From positions 1-35,987 of the forward strand of contig DKYK01000047.1 of NCBI GenBank assembly GCA_002492415.1: a DNA stretch of 35,987 nucleotides. Reading direction: 5' to 3'. The stretch is from Christensenella sp. UBA7102. Lineage in GTDB: Bacteria > Bacillota > Clostridia > Christensenellales > UBA1750. Below are positions 15,359 to 22,951 of this stretch, piece after piece. Positions within the stretch are counted from its first letter, which is position 1. Each line of letters starts with the position of its first letter. A model generated the notes under the pieces. The model searched no databases and was not told where the DNA came from. It saw nothing but the letters and a program-made list of their open reading frames with translations. The position numbers were made by a program, and so were the translations under genes.

Positions 15359-15802
15359 TCAGTCTCGCTCTGTCGCCTTGATCGGGGTATAATAATCCAT
15401 CTGGTCGTATCCCAGAATCTCCTTAGCGCGCGGCGACGTGATGACATTGCCCAACTCCACGCGCGAACCATCGCGTACAAAGCCGGCTTGCCGCAGGAAC
15501 TCATCCACCTGCGCATTCATGGCCGCCAGATCCGTTCCTTGATCCCCGTCCGTCGCGACCGCATACAGCCCGCCCGGGAAATCCATTATCTCAAGCTCCG
15601 GCGGCACCTGCATCCCCTTTTCAAACAGGCGCAGCCAGACGCCCCCCCCTTCCGTTTCATACAGAAAGTCCTTGGGAAACATGCTGCGCTCTTGCAGGGT
15701 CAGCCAGTTGTCAAACAGCACAAATCTCCCCTCGCCAAACATCCCCACTCCCGACGAAACCATTTTGCAGTCCGGCATTTCATAAATCCGTATGCTCTGC
15801 AT
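15359..15802 (-). CDS. Stand-alone GyrI-like / AraC effector-binding domain protein
   Basis: A 147-aa protein without a DNA-binding domain. It starts MQSIRIYEMPDCKMVSSG, a typical beginning of the SOUL/GyrI-like effector-binding fold found at the C-terminus of AraC-type regulators, and ends with a sheet/helix unit (PGGLYAVATDGDQG, then NAQVDEFLRQAGF, then MDYYTPIKA). I chose the ATG at 15802 (AAGGAAAT upstream); the longer frame to 15907 would overlap the stop of the preceding gene and reads as low-quality sequence. Such single-domain proteins may bind small hydrophobic compounds; the ligand is unknown. It lies 101 nt downstream of the epimerase in the same direction. Confidence 0.72.
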   Translation of the reverse strand: MQSIRIYEMPDCKMVSSGVGMFGEGRFVLFDNWLTLQERSMFPKDFLYETEGGGVWLRLFEKGMQVPPELEIMDFPGGLYAVATDGDQGTDLAAMNAQVDEFLRQAGFVRDGSRVELGNVITSPRAKEILGYDQMDYYTPIKATERD

Positions 15803-15903
15803 CCGATTTCCTTCTTCCGGAACGGTTCTCTGAAAAGGAAAGAGAGCGTTCCGTTCCATCCAGAACGCTCCCATCTCGCTCAATCCCCTGCGCCGGGTTT
15901 GCG

Positions 15904-16755
15904 TCATTCCAACCGCGCGAACACGGATGCCACAGTTTCCACCGCCTGCTGCGCGGTCATGGCGGCAAAGCGGGTACGCGCCGGCTCAAAGGGCTCGATC
16001 ATGTACAGCGCGTCGCAGCTCTGCCCCTGGAACTTCCCAAGGATCGCGCGGCTGTCGATGACGCCCGTCTCCATGGGCAGGCGGCGCTGCATGTCGCGCT
16101 GCTCTGCCACAGGCACGCCCGCCACGGCGTCGTTTAAGTGCAGCGCCACCAGGCGATCGGCGTGCTGCGCCATATAGAGCACATCGTCCGGGTTTCCACC
16201 GTTTGACGTGTACCAGTGGAAGGTGTCAAAGGCCACGCCCGCCTGCCCGCCCGCCGCATCCGCGATGGCGATTACTCCCGCAAGCGAATGCACAAACTCA
16301 TGCGGCTGCCAGGTGCGCAGTTCGTGTGGCCCCAAAAACTCCAGCCCGTAGCGCACGCCGTGGTCGGAGAGTATCCCGCTGACCGCGCGCACGCGGCGCA
16401 CGTGCCAGTCAAAGTTTTCGTCAAACTCCCGCGGTCCAGTGGACCAGACGTGGTTGTAGGCATGCGTGACGCCCAGCTTCTCCGCAGCCTTCGCCTGCCT
16501 GGCCAGCGTGCGCAGCGCTTCGTCAAACGCCGCGTCGTCCAAATCCCAATGGTAGAAATCCGCGGGCATGGGCATCAGGCCCCAGACCAGGCCGTTGTCC
16601 GCCAAGATTGCCGCGGCTTCCGCCGCCGCTCGCTCGTCCTCCAGCAGCGCGCGCGGAGCGCTCAGCGCCTGAATCCCGTGCTGCGCGCACAGCGGCGCCA
16701 GCTCCGCAATCCCATGCGGAAGGTTCAGCATGGACGCATCCAATGTACGAATCAT
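15904..16755 (-). CDS. Sugar phosphate isomerase/epimerase family protein (AP-endonuclease-2 TIM barrel)
   Basis: 283 aa with the xylose isomerase-like barrel fold used by epimerases, isomerases and some hydrolases of sugars and inositols. Visible metal-ligand segments are YGLEFLGPHELRTW (Glu of strand 5), VAFDTFHWY (Asp and His), ALHLNDAV (His) and a late MIEPFEP (Glu). The start ATG (16755) follows a weak GGGGAAG. It is the first gene of the operon and has its own promoter with a TATAAT. The exact substrate cannot be told from sequence; hydroxypyruvate isomerase, tagatose epimerase and inosose isomerase types are all possible. Confidence 0.8.
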   Translation of the reverse strand: MIRTLDASMLNLPHGIAELAPLCAQHGIQALSAPRALLEDERAAAEAAAILADNGLVWGLMPMPADFYHWDLDDAAFDEALRTLARQAKAAEKLGVTHAYNHVWSTGPREFDENFDWHVRRVRAVSGILSDHGVRYGLEFLGPHELRTWQPHEFVHSLAGVIAIADAAGGQAGVAFDTFHWYTSNGGNPDDVLYMAQHADRLVALHLNDAVAGVPVAEQRDMQRRLPMETGVIDSRAILGKFQGQSCDALYMIEPFEPARTRFAAMTAQQAVETVASVFARLE

Positions 16756-16794
16756 ATCGTTCTTCCCCCGTCATTTCTCTGTTTCTCCATACTC

Positions 16795-16823
16795 ATTATA
16801 CCAAATCCCGCGCCGCATGAAAA
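16795..16823 (-). promoter_or_regulatory. Promoter of the epimerase operon
   Basis: On the minus strand TTTTCA (16823-16818), 17 nt, TATAAT (16800-16795), about 40 nt before the start codon. Confidence 0.5.
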
Positions 16824-16833
16824 CCCCCGAATC

Positions 16834-16868
16834 AAAAAGAGCGCCCCATTTTCACAGGGACGCCCTTT
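16834..16868 (-). terminator. Terminator after the fused pseudogene
   Basis: On the minus strand AAAGGGCGTCCC pairs with GGGGCGCTCTTT (two imperfect pairs) and runs into T5. It lies directly downstream of the mannonate dehydratase remnant. Confidence 0.6.
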
Positions 16869-16879
16869 CTGGCTCTCGG

Positions 16880-17244
16880 TCAATCCTCCAAATCAATGTT
16901 CAGCGCGCGACACAGTGCGCGCATGTAGCCGATGGTATAGGCCACTCCCGTGGTCCAGGGCTGCGCCACAGGCATGGTGGGCACATGGTCGGGGATGATC
17001 ATGCCCGCAAAGCCGTTGTCGCGGTAAATGGTCAGCGCGCGCATCATGTCCACATCGCCCGTATCGATGAATTCCTCATAGTAACGGGGTAGCTTTCCGC
17101 GCACGTTGCGGAAGTGCACATAGGCAATCTTACCGCAGGGATAAACATGACGTACAGCCCTGCATTGCGCCACAATTCGCGTGGAATTTCCATGAGCCGA
17201 GAACCCAGTGTCTTCTTTTGCCTCCCACGTGCAACAACCGCCAT
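16880..17244 (-). pseudogene. Deletion fusion: LplB-type permease start joined to mannonate dehydratase end
   Basis: The minus strand has an intact promoter, AAAGGAGG and ATG (17244). The first 37 codons read like the beginning of an LplB-family sugar ABC permease (basic segment, then RELWRNAGLYVMFIPA, the cytosolic edge and start of helix 1). At about 17134 the sequence changes: in another frame it becomes the end of a mannonate dehydratase (GKIAYVHFRNVRG, FIDTGDVDMMRAL, IIPDHVPTM, then YTIGYMRALCRALN) to the stop at 16880. The permease frame stays open out of frame to 17044, so only a 66-aa stub could be made. The simplest explanation is one deletion that removed the middle of an operon which originally ran from an importer to uxuA. 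Confidence 0.75.
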
Positions 17245-17283
17245 GGACGACGCCTCCTTTTATGTATCTCGTTGCCTCATTTT

Positions 17284-17346
17284 GTTTACTAAATTCTTCT
17301 TCGTTTGTTGTATTGTAATTATGTAATATATATTAAGATTTGTCAA
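17284..17346 (-). promoter_or_regulatory. Promoter and LacI-type operator of the deleted operon
   Basis: On the minus strand TTGACA (17346-17341), 17 nt, CATAAT (17323-17318). Downstream of the predicted start lies a near-palindrome, read on the plus strand as GTTTACTAAAT (17284-17294), which differs by one base from the perfect palindrome in front of the lacI gene at 18645. Confidence 0.6.
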
Positions 17347-17501
17347 CACGATTGCACTGTATTTAACTTTTTATTAACAATAAATATCGTTTGCAAAAAT
17401 AATGGATGCGCTTCATATTCGTATTATTGCGAATATCTCCTTTTATTTGTTGATTTCCATATCATTGATTCCATGAAAAATATATATATAACAAAAAAAT
17501 A

Positions 17502-17546
17502 ATCCTATTTTACATTGCAACTATACACTACAATGTAAAATAGGAT
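17502..17546. repeat. 16-bp perfect inverted repeat in an AT-rich gap
   Basis: Arms 17502-17517 (ATCCTATTTTACATTG) and 17531-17546 are exact reverse complements, 13-nt loop. The surrounding gap 17247-17612 has no gene I can support and is markedly AT-rich compared with its neighbours. The repeat could be a transcription terminator lacking a clear U-tract, or a mobile-element trace. Confidence 0.7.
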
Positions 17547-17612
17547 CCCAATCATCAAATGTTAATCATTTTTTTGTTTAGCGCTGTACAATAACAGTAA
17601 ATCTCTTTCCGG

Positions 17613-18629
17613 TCATGTCGTACCGCCCAGTTGCAGTGTGGCGCCGACCAGTATCTTATGGTTGCGTTCTTCCGGCTGTCCGGTCTTTTCCAGCACACGC
17701 TCCACCGCCAGACGCGCCATCTCTTCCCAAGATACGGAGCAGGTCGTCAGCGGTGGCTTCTGTTCAGCCGCCATGGGCAGCCCGTCAAAGCCGACGATCG
17801 CGATGTCCTCCGGTATGCGGACGCCCACCTCTCGCAGCGCGCGAATGGCGGCAATGGCCTGCCGGTCTCCCACGCAGACAATGGCGCGTGGAAATGCCAC
17901 ACCTTGTCGGAGATACTGCCGCACCTCCTGGTAGGCTTGCTCATAGGAGGTGTGCACCTGCCAGATCCCGGCGCTCTGCATCCCGTGGTCTTCCAGGCAG
18001 CGCAGATAGCCTTCCTTGCGGTCCGCCAGGTTTTTGAAATAGGTTCTGCCGTCAAAAAAGCCAATTTTCTGATATCCGCGCTCAATCAGGTACTGGGTCG
18101 CCGCATAGACGATGCCCGTGCCGTCGCTCGCCACGCAGTCCACTTGTTGTTTGATAAAGTATTTGTTGATGAATACCACCCGACGAATCTCGCTGACCCA
18201 CCGCATGACCGTGTCGTTCCGCAGATCCGCCGCCTGCACGATGACCATTGGATCCTCTTCAATGTCCTTGATGGAGCGAATCACCGCTTCCACCTCGTCC
18301 GGGTCCTGTCCCAAATAATGCACAACCATAAAGTGCCCGTTTTCCCGACAGCAGCTTTCGATGGATTGCATGAGCAGTTCATGATATATAGGCACATCCG
18401 CACGGTCTACCTCCAAAAGATAGCGCGGAATGACGTAATGAATGTGAACGCTGCGCCCTGTTGGCGCGTGGGTGCTCTCGCGGCTGTATCCCAACTCCTG
18501 GGCAACCTGCAAGATGCGCGCCCGGGTCTGCGCACCAACGCCGCTCTTTCCGCTGAGCGCGATGGTAACCGCCGAAGGCGATACCCCCGCCGCCCTTGCC
18601 ACGTCACGTACCGTCACTTTATTTTTCAT
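17613..18629 (-). CDS. LacI family transcriptional regulator
   Basis: 338 aa: N-terminal LacI helix-turn-helix (VTVRDVARAAGVSPSAVTIALSG, hinge helix about residues 45-55) and a periplasmic-binding-like effector domain (FINKYFIKQQVDCVASDGTG, YQKIGFFDGRTYF, RKEGYLRCLEDHG, DIAIVGFDGLPMAAEQKPPLTT). The ATG at 18629 follows GAGGAGA. Its promoter region has a perfect palindrome GTTTACTAAAC that recurs in front of the truncated permease gene at 17244, so it probably repressed that operon and itself. As that operon is now mostly deleted, the regulator may be an orphan or act elsewhere. Effector unknown, likely an oligosaccharide or uronic sugar given the mannonate dehydratase remnant. Confidence 0.9.
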   Translation of the reverse strand: MKNKVTVRDVARAAGVSPSAVTIALSGKSGVGAQTRARILQVAQELGYSRESTHAPTGRSVHIHYVIPRYLLEVDRADVPIYHELLMQSIESCCRENGHFMVVHYLGQDPDEVEAVIRSIKDIEEDPMVIVQAADLRNDTVMRWVSEIRRVVFINKYFIKQQVDCVASDGTGIVYAATQYLIERGYQKIGFFDGRTYFKNLADRKEGYLRCLEDHGMQSAGIWQVHTSYEQAYQEVRQYLRQGVAFPRAIVCVGDRQAIAAIRALREVGVRIPEDIAIVGFDGLPMAAEQKPPLTTCSVSWEEMARLAVERVLEKTGQPEERNHKILVGATLQLGGTT

Positions 18630-18644
18630 GATTTCTCCTCATTA

Positions 18645-18699
18645 GTTTACTAAACATTACTGTACGTCCATATTATACTCTTCCCGTGTTTCCTGTCAA
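18645..18699 (-). promoter_or_regulatory. lacI promoter with palindromic operator
   Basis: On the minus strand TTGACA (18699-18694), 16 nt, TATAAT (18677-18672). Just downstream of the predicted start is the perfect palindrome GTTTA-C-TAAAC (18645-18655). Confidence 0.7.
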
Positions 18700-18735
18700 G
18701 TTTAATTTAATAAATTGCCGCACGGAATAAAAAAA

Positions 18736-18757
18736 GAGCCGATCCGCAGATCAGCTC
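18736..18757 (-). terminator. cysS terminator
   Basis: On the minus strand the stem GAGCTGATC/GATCGGCTC (18757-18749 with 18744-18736, one G-T pair) is followed by T7. Confidence 0.8.
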
Positions 18758-18773
18758 CCCTTTGAGATTCCCC

Positions 18774-20174
18774 TTAAGCCTTTCTCACCTTTGCGCCCTG
18801 CGGGGTGTCCTCCAGGATGTAGCCCATGGAAACGATCAGGTCGCGAATGCGGTCGGCTTCCTTCCAGTTTTTGGCCTTGCGGGCCTCCTGGCGCTGCTGC
18901 ACGAGCTTCTCAACGTCATCGGCCGCTTCGTTCTTCTTGTGATAAAGGAGCCCCAGCACGCCCGTCAGTTCGTTGAGACTGTCCAGCGCAGCTTTCACCG
19001 CCGCGGTCGCCGCACCCGATACCGCGATGATGTTCCCCTCCTTGACCAGGTCAAATACGGCGCCCAGCGCGCCGGCGGTGTTCATATCGTCGTCCATGCA
19101 GGTAATAAAGCGCTCGCGTATGGCCGGGATGCCGTCCACAAACTTTCTCTCGGCGTCGTTCAGCTCGCGCTCGACGGTGCCGCCCTTTTCCAGCAGGAAC
19201 TCGTAATTGGCTTGCGCGTTATACAGACGCTCCAGCGCCGCCTTGCTCTGCTCGATCAATTCCTGCGAGAAGTTGAGCGGGCTGCGATAGTGCGCCCCCA
19301 GCATGAAGTAGCGCACGGCCTCCAGGTCGTACTTCTCGCCGATCTCGCGCACAGTGAAGAAGTTGCCCTCGGACTTGGACATCTTCTCGTTGTTGATGTT
19401 GATAAAACCGTTGTGCATCCAATACTTGGCAAAGGGCTTGCCCGTCGCGCCCTCGGACTGCGCCACCTCGTTTTCATGGTGCGGAAACACCAGATCCTGG
19501 CCGCCGCAGTGAATGTCGATGGTCTCGCCCAGGTACTTCATGCTCATGGCCGAGCACTCGATGTGCCATCCGGGGCGGCCTTCGCCAAAGGGGGATTCCC
19601 AGTAGGGCTCGCCGGGCTTCTTGGCCTTCCACAGCGCGAAGTCCATTGGGTGCTTCTTATTCTCGTCCACCTGAATACGCGCGCCCGCCTCCAGGTCCTC
19701 CAGATTCTGTCCGGAGAGCTTGCCGTAGCCGGGGAAGGCTTCGGTGTCAAAATACACGCCGTCGCCGCTCTGATAGGCCAACCCGTTGTCCATCAGCTTC
19801 TGCACCAGCGCGATGATCTCCGGGATGTGCTCGGTGGCTCTGGGGTGAATGGTGTCCCCGCGCACGCCCAAGGCCTCCTCATCCTTGAAATACTCGGCGA
19901 TGAAGCGTTCGCCCAGCTCTTTTACGGTTGTTCCCTCCTGGTTCGCGCGGTTGATCATCTTGTCGTCGATGTCGGTGAAGTTCTGCACGAACGTCACGTC
20001 GTAGCCGCGCCACTCCAGGTACCGGCGCAGCACATCGAACATGATGAGCGGGCGCGCGTTGCCGATGTGAATGTAGTTGTACACCGTCGGGCCGCAGGCG
20101 TAGATGCCCACCTTGCCCTCGTGCAGGGGTACCAATTCTTCTTTCCTTCTCGTCTGCGTGTTATAGATCCACAT
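18774..20174 (-). CDS. cysS: Cysteinyl-tRNA synthetase
   Basis: Charges tRNA-Cys with cysteine. The 466-aa class I synthetase has the HIGH-type motif in YACGPTVYNYIHIGNARP (with the zinc Cys), further zinc ligands in HIECSAMS and GGQDLVFPHHENE, and the KMSKS loop EKMSKSEGNFF; the C-terminal DALR-type helical domain and the end (MGYILEDTPQG) are normal. ATG 20174 lies inside the end of cysE, overlapping it by 14 nt with AGAAGGAG upstream, so translation is probably coupled. Both genes follow a T-box leader and are expected to respond to uncharged tRNA-Cys. Confidence 0.97.
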   Translation of the reverse strand: MWIYNTQTRRKEELVPLHEGKVGIYACGPTVYNYIHIGNARPLIMFDVLRRYLEWRGYDVTFVQNFTDIDDKMINRANQEGTTVKELGERFIAEYFKDEEALGVRGDTIHPRATEHIPEIIALVQKLMDNGLAYQSGDGVYFDTEAFPGYGKLSGQNLEDLEAGARIQVDENKKHPMDFALWKAKKPGEPYWESPFGEGRPGWHIECSAMSMKYLGETIDIHCGGQDLVFPHHENEVAQSEGATGKPFAKYWMHNGFININNEKMSKSEGNFFTVREIGEKYDLEAVRYFMLGAHYRSPLNFSQELIEQSKAALERLYNAQANYEFLLEKGGTVERELNDAERKFVDGIPAIRERFITCMDDDMNTAGALGAVFDLVKEGNIIAVSGAATAAVKAALDSLNELTGVLGLLYHKKNEAADDVEKLVQQRQEARKAKNWKEADRIRDLIVSMGYILEDTPQGAKVRKA

Positions 20175-20901
20175 AAGTTTTCTCCTTCTCCCGGGCATTC
20201 CGGGGACAATCCTGTGTATTGTTCTGCCCGCACGTCTCGCACAGTTCGCCGCGCGCCTTGCGTTCCAGGCAAATTTCCAACTGATCGATGCGCTTCTGCA
20301 GCGCTTCCAACCGCTCCTTGACGGGGTCGGGCAGGTGGATTTGATCCAGATCCGGCCCGATACATCGCACGTTGCCCTTGCGTACCACGCGCCCGGGATT
20401 ACCCACCACCGTGCAATCCGGCGGAACCTCCTTGAGCACGATGGCGCCCGCGCCCACCTTGCTTCCGCGCCCCACGGTAAAGGGCCCCAGCACCTTTGCA
20501 CCCGCGCCCACGACCACGTCGTCCTCAAGGGTCGGATGGCGCTTGCCGGTGTCCTTGCCCGTGCCGCCCAGCGTCACGCCCTGGTAGAGCGTCACGTTGT
20601 CGCCGATGACCGTCGTCTCGCCAATGACCACGCCGTTGCCGTGGTCGATGAACAGCCCGTCGCCGATGACCGCACCGGGATGAATCTCGATGCCCGTTTT
20701 GCGCACCGTGTGCTGGCTGACCATGCGCGCCAATAGCTTTACGTTATGCGTCCACAGCCAATGCGCCATCCGGTGCCGCCGCACGGCCTTGTAGCCGGGG
20801 TAGCACAGCACCACCTCCCAGGCGCTGCGCGCAGCGGGGTCGCGCTTGAGCACCGCTTCGATGTCCATCCTCCTTCGCATAAAATAGGAAACTCTGGCCA
20901 T
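20161..20901 (-). CDS. cysE: Serine O-acetyltransferase
   Basis: Makes O-acetylserine from serine and acetyl-CoA, the first committed step of cysteine synthesis. The 246-aa product has a helical N-terminal part and a left-handed beta-helix made of hexapeptide repeats, with the family signatures HPGAVIGDGLFIDHGNGVVI, TLYQGVTLGGTGK and RHPTLEDDVVVGAGAKVLG. The C-terminus is unusual: a tail of about 50 residues with a Cys pair (CETCGQNN) extends beyond the normal end. The ATG at 20901 follows GGGAGG; later ATGs lack spacing. First gene of the T-box-controlled cysE-cysS operon. Confidence 0.94.
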   Translation of the reverse strand: MARVSYFMRRRMDIEAVLKRDPAARSAWEVVLCYPGYKAVRRHRMAHWLWTHNVKLLARMVSQHTVRKTGIEIHPGAVIGDGLFIDHGNGVVIGETTVIGDNVTLYQGVTLGGTGKDTGKRHPTLEDDVVVGAGAKVLGPFTVGRGSKVGAGAIVLKEVPPDCTVVGNPGRVVRKGNVRCIGPDLDQIHLPDPVKERLEALQKRIDQLEICLERKARGELCETCGQNNTQDCPRNAREKEKTYVDL

Positions 20902-20940
20902 ATTTCCTCCCATCCGCACACGCTCCGCGATCAAAAATCA

Positions 20941-21200
20941 AGCGCCCCTTTACGATGCTTCATCCGTAAAGAGGCGCTGTTGCGGCGCGGTTCCACTCTT
21001 TTTTTCACGGGAGAGCGATTTCCACCCTCCGATGACTTTTCTGCCTTAACGCGGCACTCACGTTCCGCCTACCAGCGCGACGCTTCAGCGAAATGGCTCC
21101 CGAGCGCACTTCGCGCGCCGTACCGCCAAGCGGGCTTTCAGCCGACGACCCGCTCTCTCTTAGGCGTACCTTGCAGCGCTACTCTGCTCGTTCCTCACCG
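20941..21200 (-). promoter_or_regulatory. T-box leader of cysE-cysS (probable tRNA-Cys specifier TGC)
   Basis: On the minus strand the T-box sequence GAGTGGAACCGCG (20998-20986), a variant of AGGGTGGTACCGCG, precedes a 14-bp terminator stem (20978-20965 with 20954-20941). Upstream, stem I has an AGAGTA loop-E type element and, opposite, GTGAG-TGC-CG with TGC at 21056-21054. TGC is a Cys codon and fits the downstream genes. Confidence 0.85.
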
Positions 21201-21967
21201 CTTTTATTATATGCGCGGCGCTCCGCTTTGTCAACCCCTCGGGGCACGGGCAGCGCGCACCACAGTCCGCCGATGATGAAGGCGATATAAATCGTCTTGT
21301 CCGGCATCAGCAGCTGCAGGAACCGAAGCGCGCGTATATTTTCACCCAATAACCCTGTCGCCAGGAGAAGGACGCCCAGAGTGAACAACAACTTTCCGCC
21401 CCTCGCCGACTTGCTCAGAAGCGGCAGCAGCAGCACAGCATACAACAAATCCGCCCGCATCAGCAGCGCATAGGCCACATTTTCGCTGCCCGCGTGCGCC
21501 ACCCTTCCCATGTTGCTCTTGATCACCCAGCTCAGGCCGGCCAGCATCATCGCGCCAAACAGCCCCGCTGCCTGCCGCGCGTCAAACTCCGCCCAGCGCC
21601 TGCGCTGCACTGCGCTCCAGACGCCCAGCCCCAGCGTCGACACGATCAGCAGCAGGCCAAAGCCGGTGGGTCTATATGTCTGCCACAGCTCGCTTCTGGG
21701 CGTGGTCGCCGTCTGCACGGCCGCCAGCGCAAAGTACAGCACGGCCAGCGTCCCCGGCAGCAGGTAGGTCAGCGGGCCGCTGCGTGGGCGCACCACGCCC
21801 ATCAGCCCCAGAGCCGTGGCAATGCCCGCGCACTGAGCCACCACCAGCGCCATCGCCACGCCCTCTTGCCATCCCCAGTTCCGTTGCACCACCAGGTTCG
21901 CCACCAACATCACAACCAGCAGCGCAGCGCCCACGCATTCTTTCCGTCCCCATTGCGGTTTCGTCAC
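21179..21967 (-). CDS. Multipass membrane protein of unknown function
   Basis: 262 aa, starting at GTG 21967 with a strong ribosome binding site (AAGGAGG). The product is very hydrophobic with about eight likely membrane helices (for example VGAALLVVMLVANLVVQ, LLPGTLAVLYFALAAVQ, LLIVSTLGLGVWSAV, LLYAVLLLPLL, LLFTLGVLLLATGLLG) and a charged cytoplasmic tail. I do not recognise the family. It runs in the same direction as cysE, and its last 20 codons overlap the cysE promoter and the beginning of the T-box leader. Confidence 0.7.
   Translation of the reverse strand: MTKPQWGRKECVGAALLVVMLVANLVVQRNWGWQEGVAMALVVAQCAGIATALGLMGVVRPRSGPLTYLLPGTLAVLYFALAAVQTATTPRSELWQTYRPTGFGLLLIVSTLGLGVWSAVQRRRWAEFDARQAAGLFGAMMLAGLSWVIKSNMGRVAHAGSENVAYALLMRADLLYAVLLLPLLSKSARGGKLLFTLGVLLLATGLLGENIRALRFLQLLMPDKTIYIAFIIGGLWCALPVPRGVDKAERRAYNKSGEERAE
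21206..21234 (-). promoter_or_regulatory. Promoter of the cysE T-box transcript
   Basis: Perfect minus-strand consensus: TTGACA (21234-21229), 17 nt, TATAAT (21211-21206). It lies within the 3' end of the membrane protein gene. Confidence 0.8.
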
Positions 21968-22097
21968 GTTCGACCCCTCCTTATCGTCAGTCCGTTGAGC
22001 CGTATATCGCGCCGATTCAATTTTGTCCCATTCTTATATTTATATTATGTCATTGTTTTATTTTCATGTCAACACATTTTTTCGCGTATAAAGAGGC

Positions 22098-22138
22098 AAA
22101 AAACGACCATACGGCCGAACTGCCGCATGGTCGTTTTT
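22098..22138 (-). terminator. Terminator of the T-box operon
   Basis: Arms 22098-22110 (A6 CGACCAT) and 22127-22138 (ATGGTCG T5) with an inner GCGGC/GCCGT extension; on the minus strand it ends in T6, 3 nt after the phosphorylase stop. Confidence 0.85.
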
Positions 22139-22140
22139 CT

Positions 22141-22908
22141 TCACGCGCGGGTGCTCACGTATTCCGCCAGCGCCAACGCGATTTCAAAGTGTCCCGGGTC
22201 ATGCTGGGTATGCTCCACCTGCCCCTCCTTCATGCGCGCGTCCCACTTGGGCGCATCCAGCAGGTCGCCGGAGGTAAAGAATGCATACAGCTGCAGACCG
22301 CGGAAACTGCACATCGCCTGCACGCCCGCGCTCTCCATCTCCACGCTGATGCAGCCCTCGGCCTTGCGCCGTTCCATGTTGCCCTCGGTTTCACGAAAAA
22401 TCGCATCCGTCGTCCAAGTCTTGCCCAGCACATAAGGGATGCCGTTTTCTTCCATGAAATCCGCCACAACGGGGGCGTTTGGCATGTCCACGTAGTCCGA
22501 GGCGGGAGCGTAGTGGTAGGAAGTGCCCTCGTCCCGGTAGGCGGCTGTGGGAACCATCGCCTTGCCGCGCGCGATTTCCTTATTCAGGCACCCCGCGCCG
22601 CCGAAGAGCACGTATTTGTCCGTAGAAAATACCACATGGGTGTCCTCCACCATCGCGGTGCACATCGCCGCGCCTTCGTAACTGAGGAAGAACGCATAGC
22701 GCCTGCCGCAGTGATCGATGCGATAGATGGGCATGTCTCCGCAGGCGCATCGGCTCCAGCCCATGCGCGTACAGCTGTAGTTCGCCAGTACGTATTCCTC
22801 GATGCGCTTGGAGAACGTAATGATGCACGCATCCACCTTCGGGGCATTGGCGGTCAGGTCAGGGTTGAGCTTGGCGCAGGTCTTGTCGTCGAAACTGTTG
22901 GCAATCAT
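22141..22908 (-). CDS. Nucleoside phosphorylase (uridine/purine phosphorylase family)
   Basis: Family members split nucleosides with phosphate into base and ribose-1-phosphate. The 255-aa product has the fold's landmarks: FGGAGCLNKEIARG (phosphate/ribose region), DAIFRETEG and the signature SVEMESAGVQAMCSF with the ribose-binding Met-Glu pair, then AFFTSGDLLD. The ATG at 22908 is chosen because AAGGAGG lies 8 nt upstream; the frame extends 6 codons further without a site. It is the third gene after an XRE-cupin regulator and an acyl-CoA synthetase (43-nt gap); the functional link to those is unclear, and nucleoside specificity cannot be assigned. Confidence 0.85.
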   Translation of the reverse strand: MIANSFDDKTCAKLNPDLTANAPKVDACIITFSKRIEEYVLANYSCTRMGWSRCACGDMPIYRIDHCGRRYAFFLSYEGAAMCTAMVEDTHVVFSTDKYVLFGGAGCLNKEIARGKAMVPTAAYRDEGTSYHYAPASDYVDMPNAPVVADFMEENGIPYVLGKTWTTDAIFRETEGNMERRKAEGCISVEMESAGVQAMCSFRGLQLYAFFTSGDLLDAPKWDARMKEGQVEHTQHDPGHFEIALALAEYVSTRA

Positions 22909-22951
22909 CAGAACATCCTCCTTCATTCAAAATGTTTAAAAAAACAGTGGG

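Noticed and set aside
15803..15907. N-terminal extension of the GyrI-like protein
   Set aside because: No ribosome binding site, overlaps the stop of the upstream gene, and the effector-domain fold begins at the ATG at 15802.
18762..20321. Long plus-strand frame opposite cysS
   Set aside because: Shadow of cysS in a GC-rich gene; no ribosome binding site or family resemblance.
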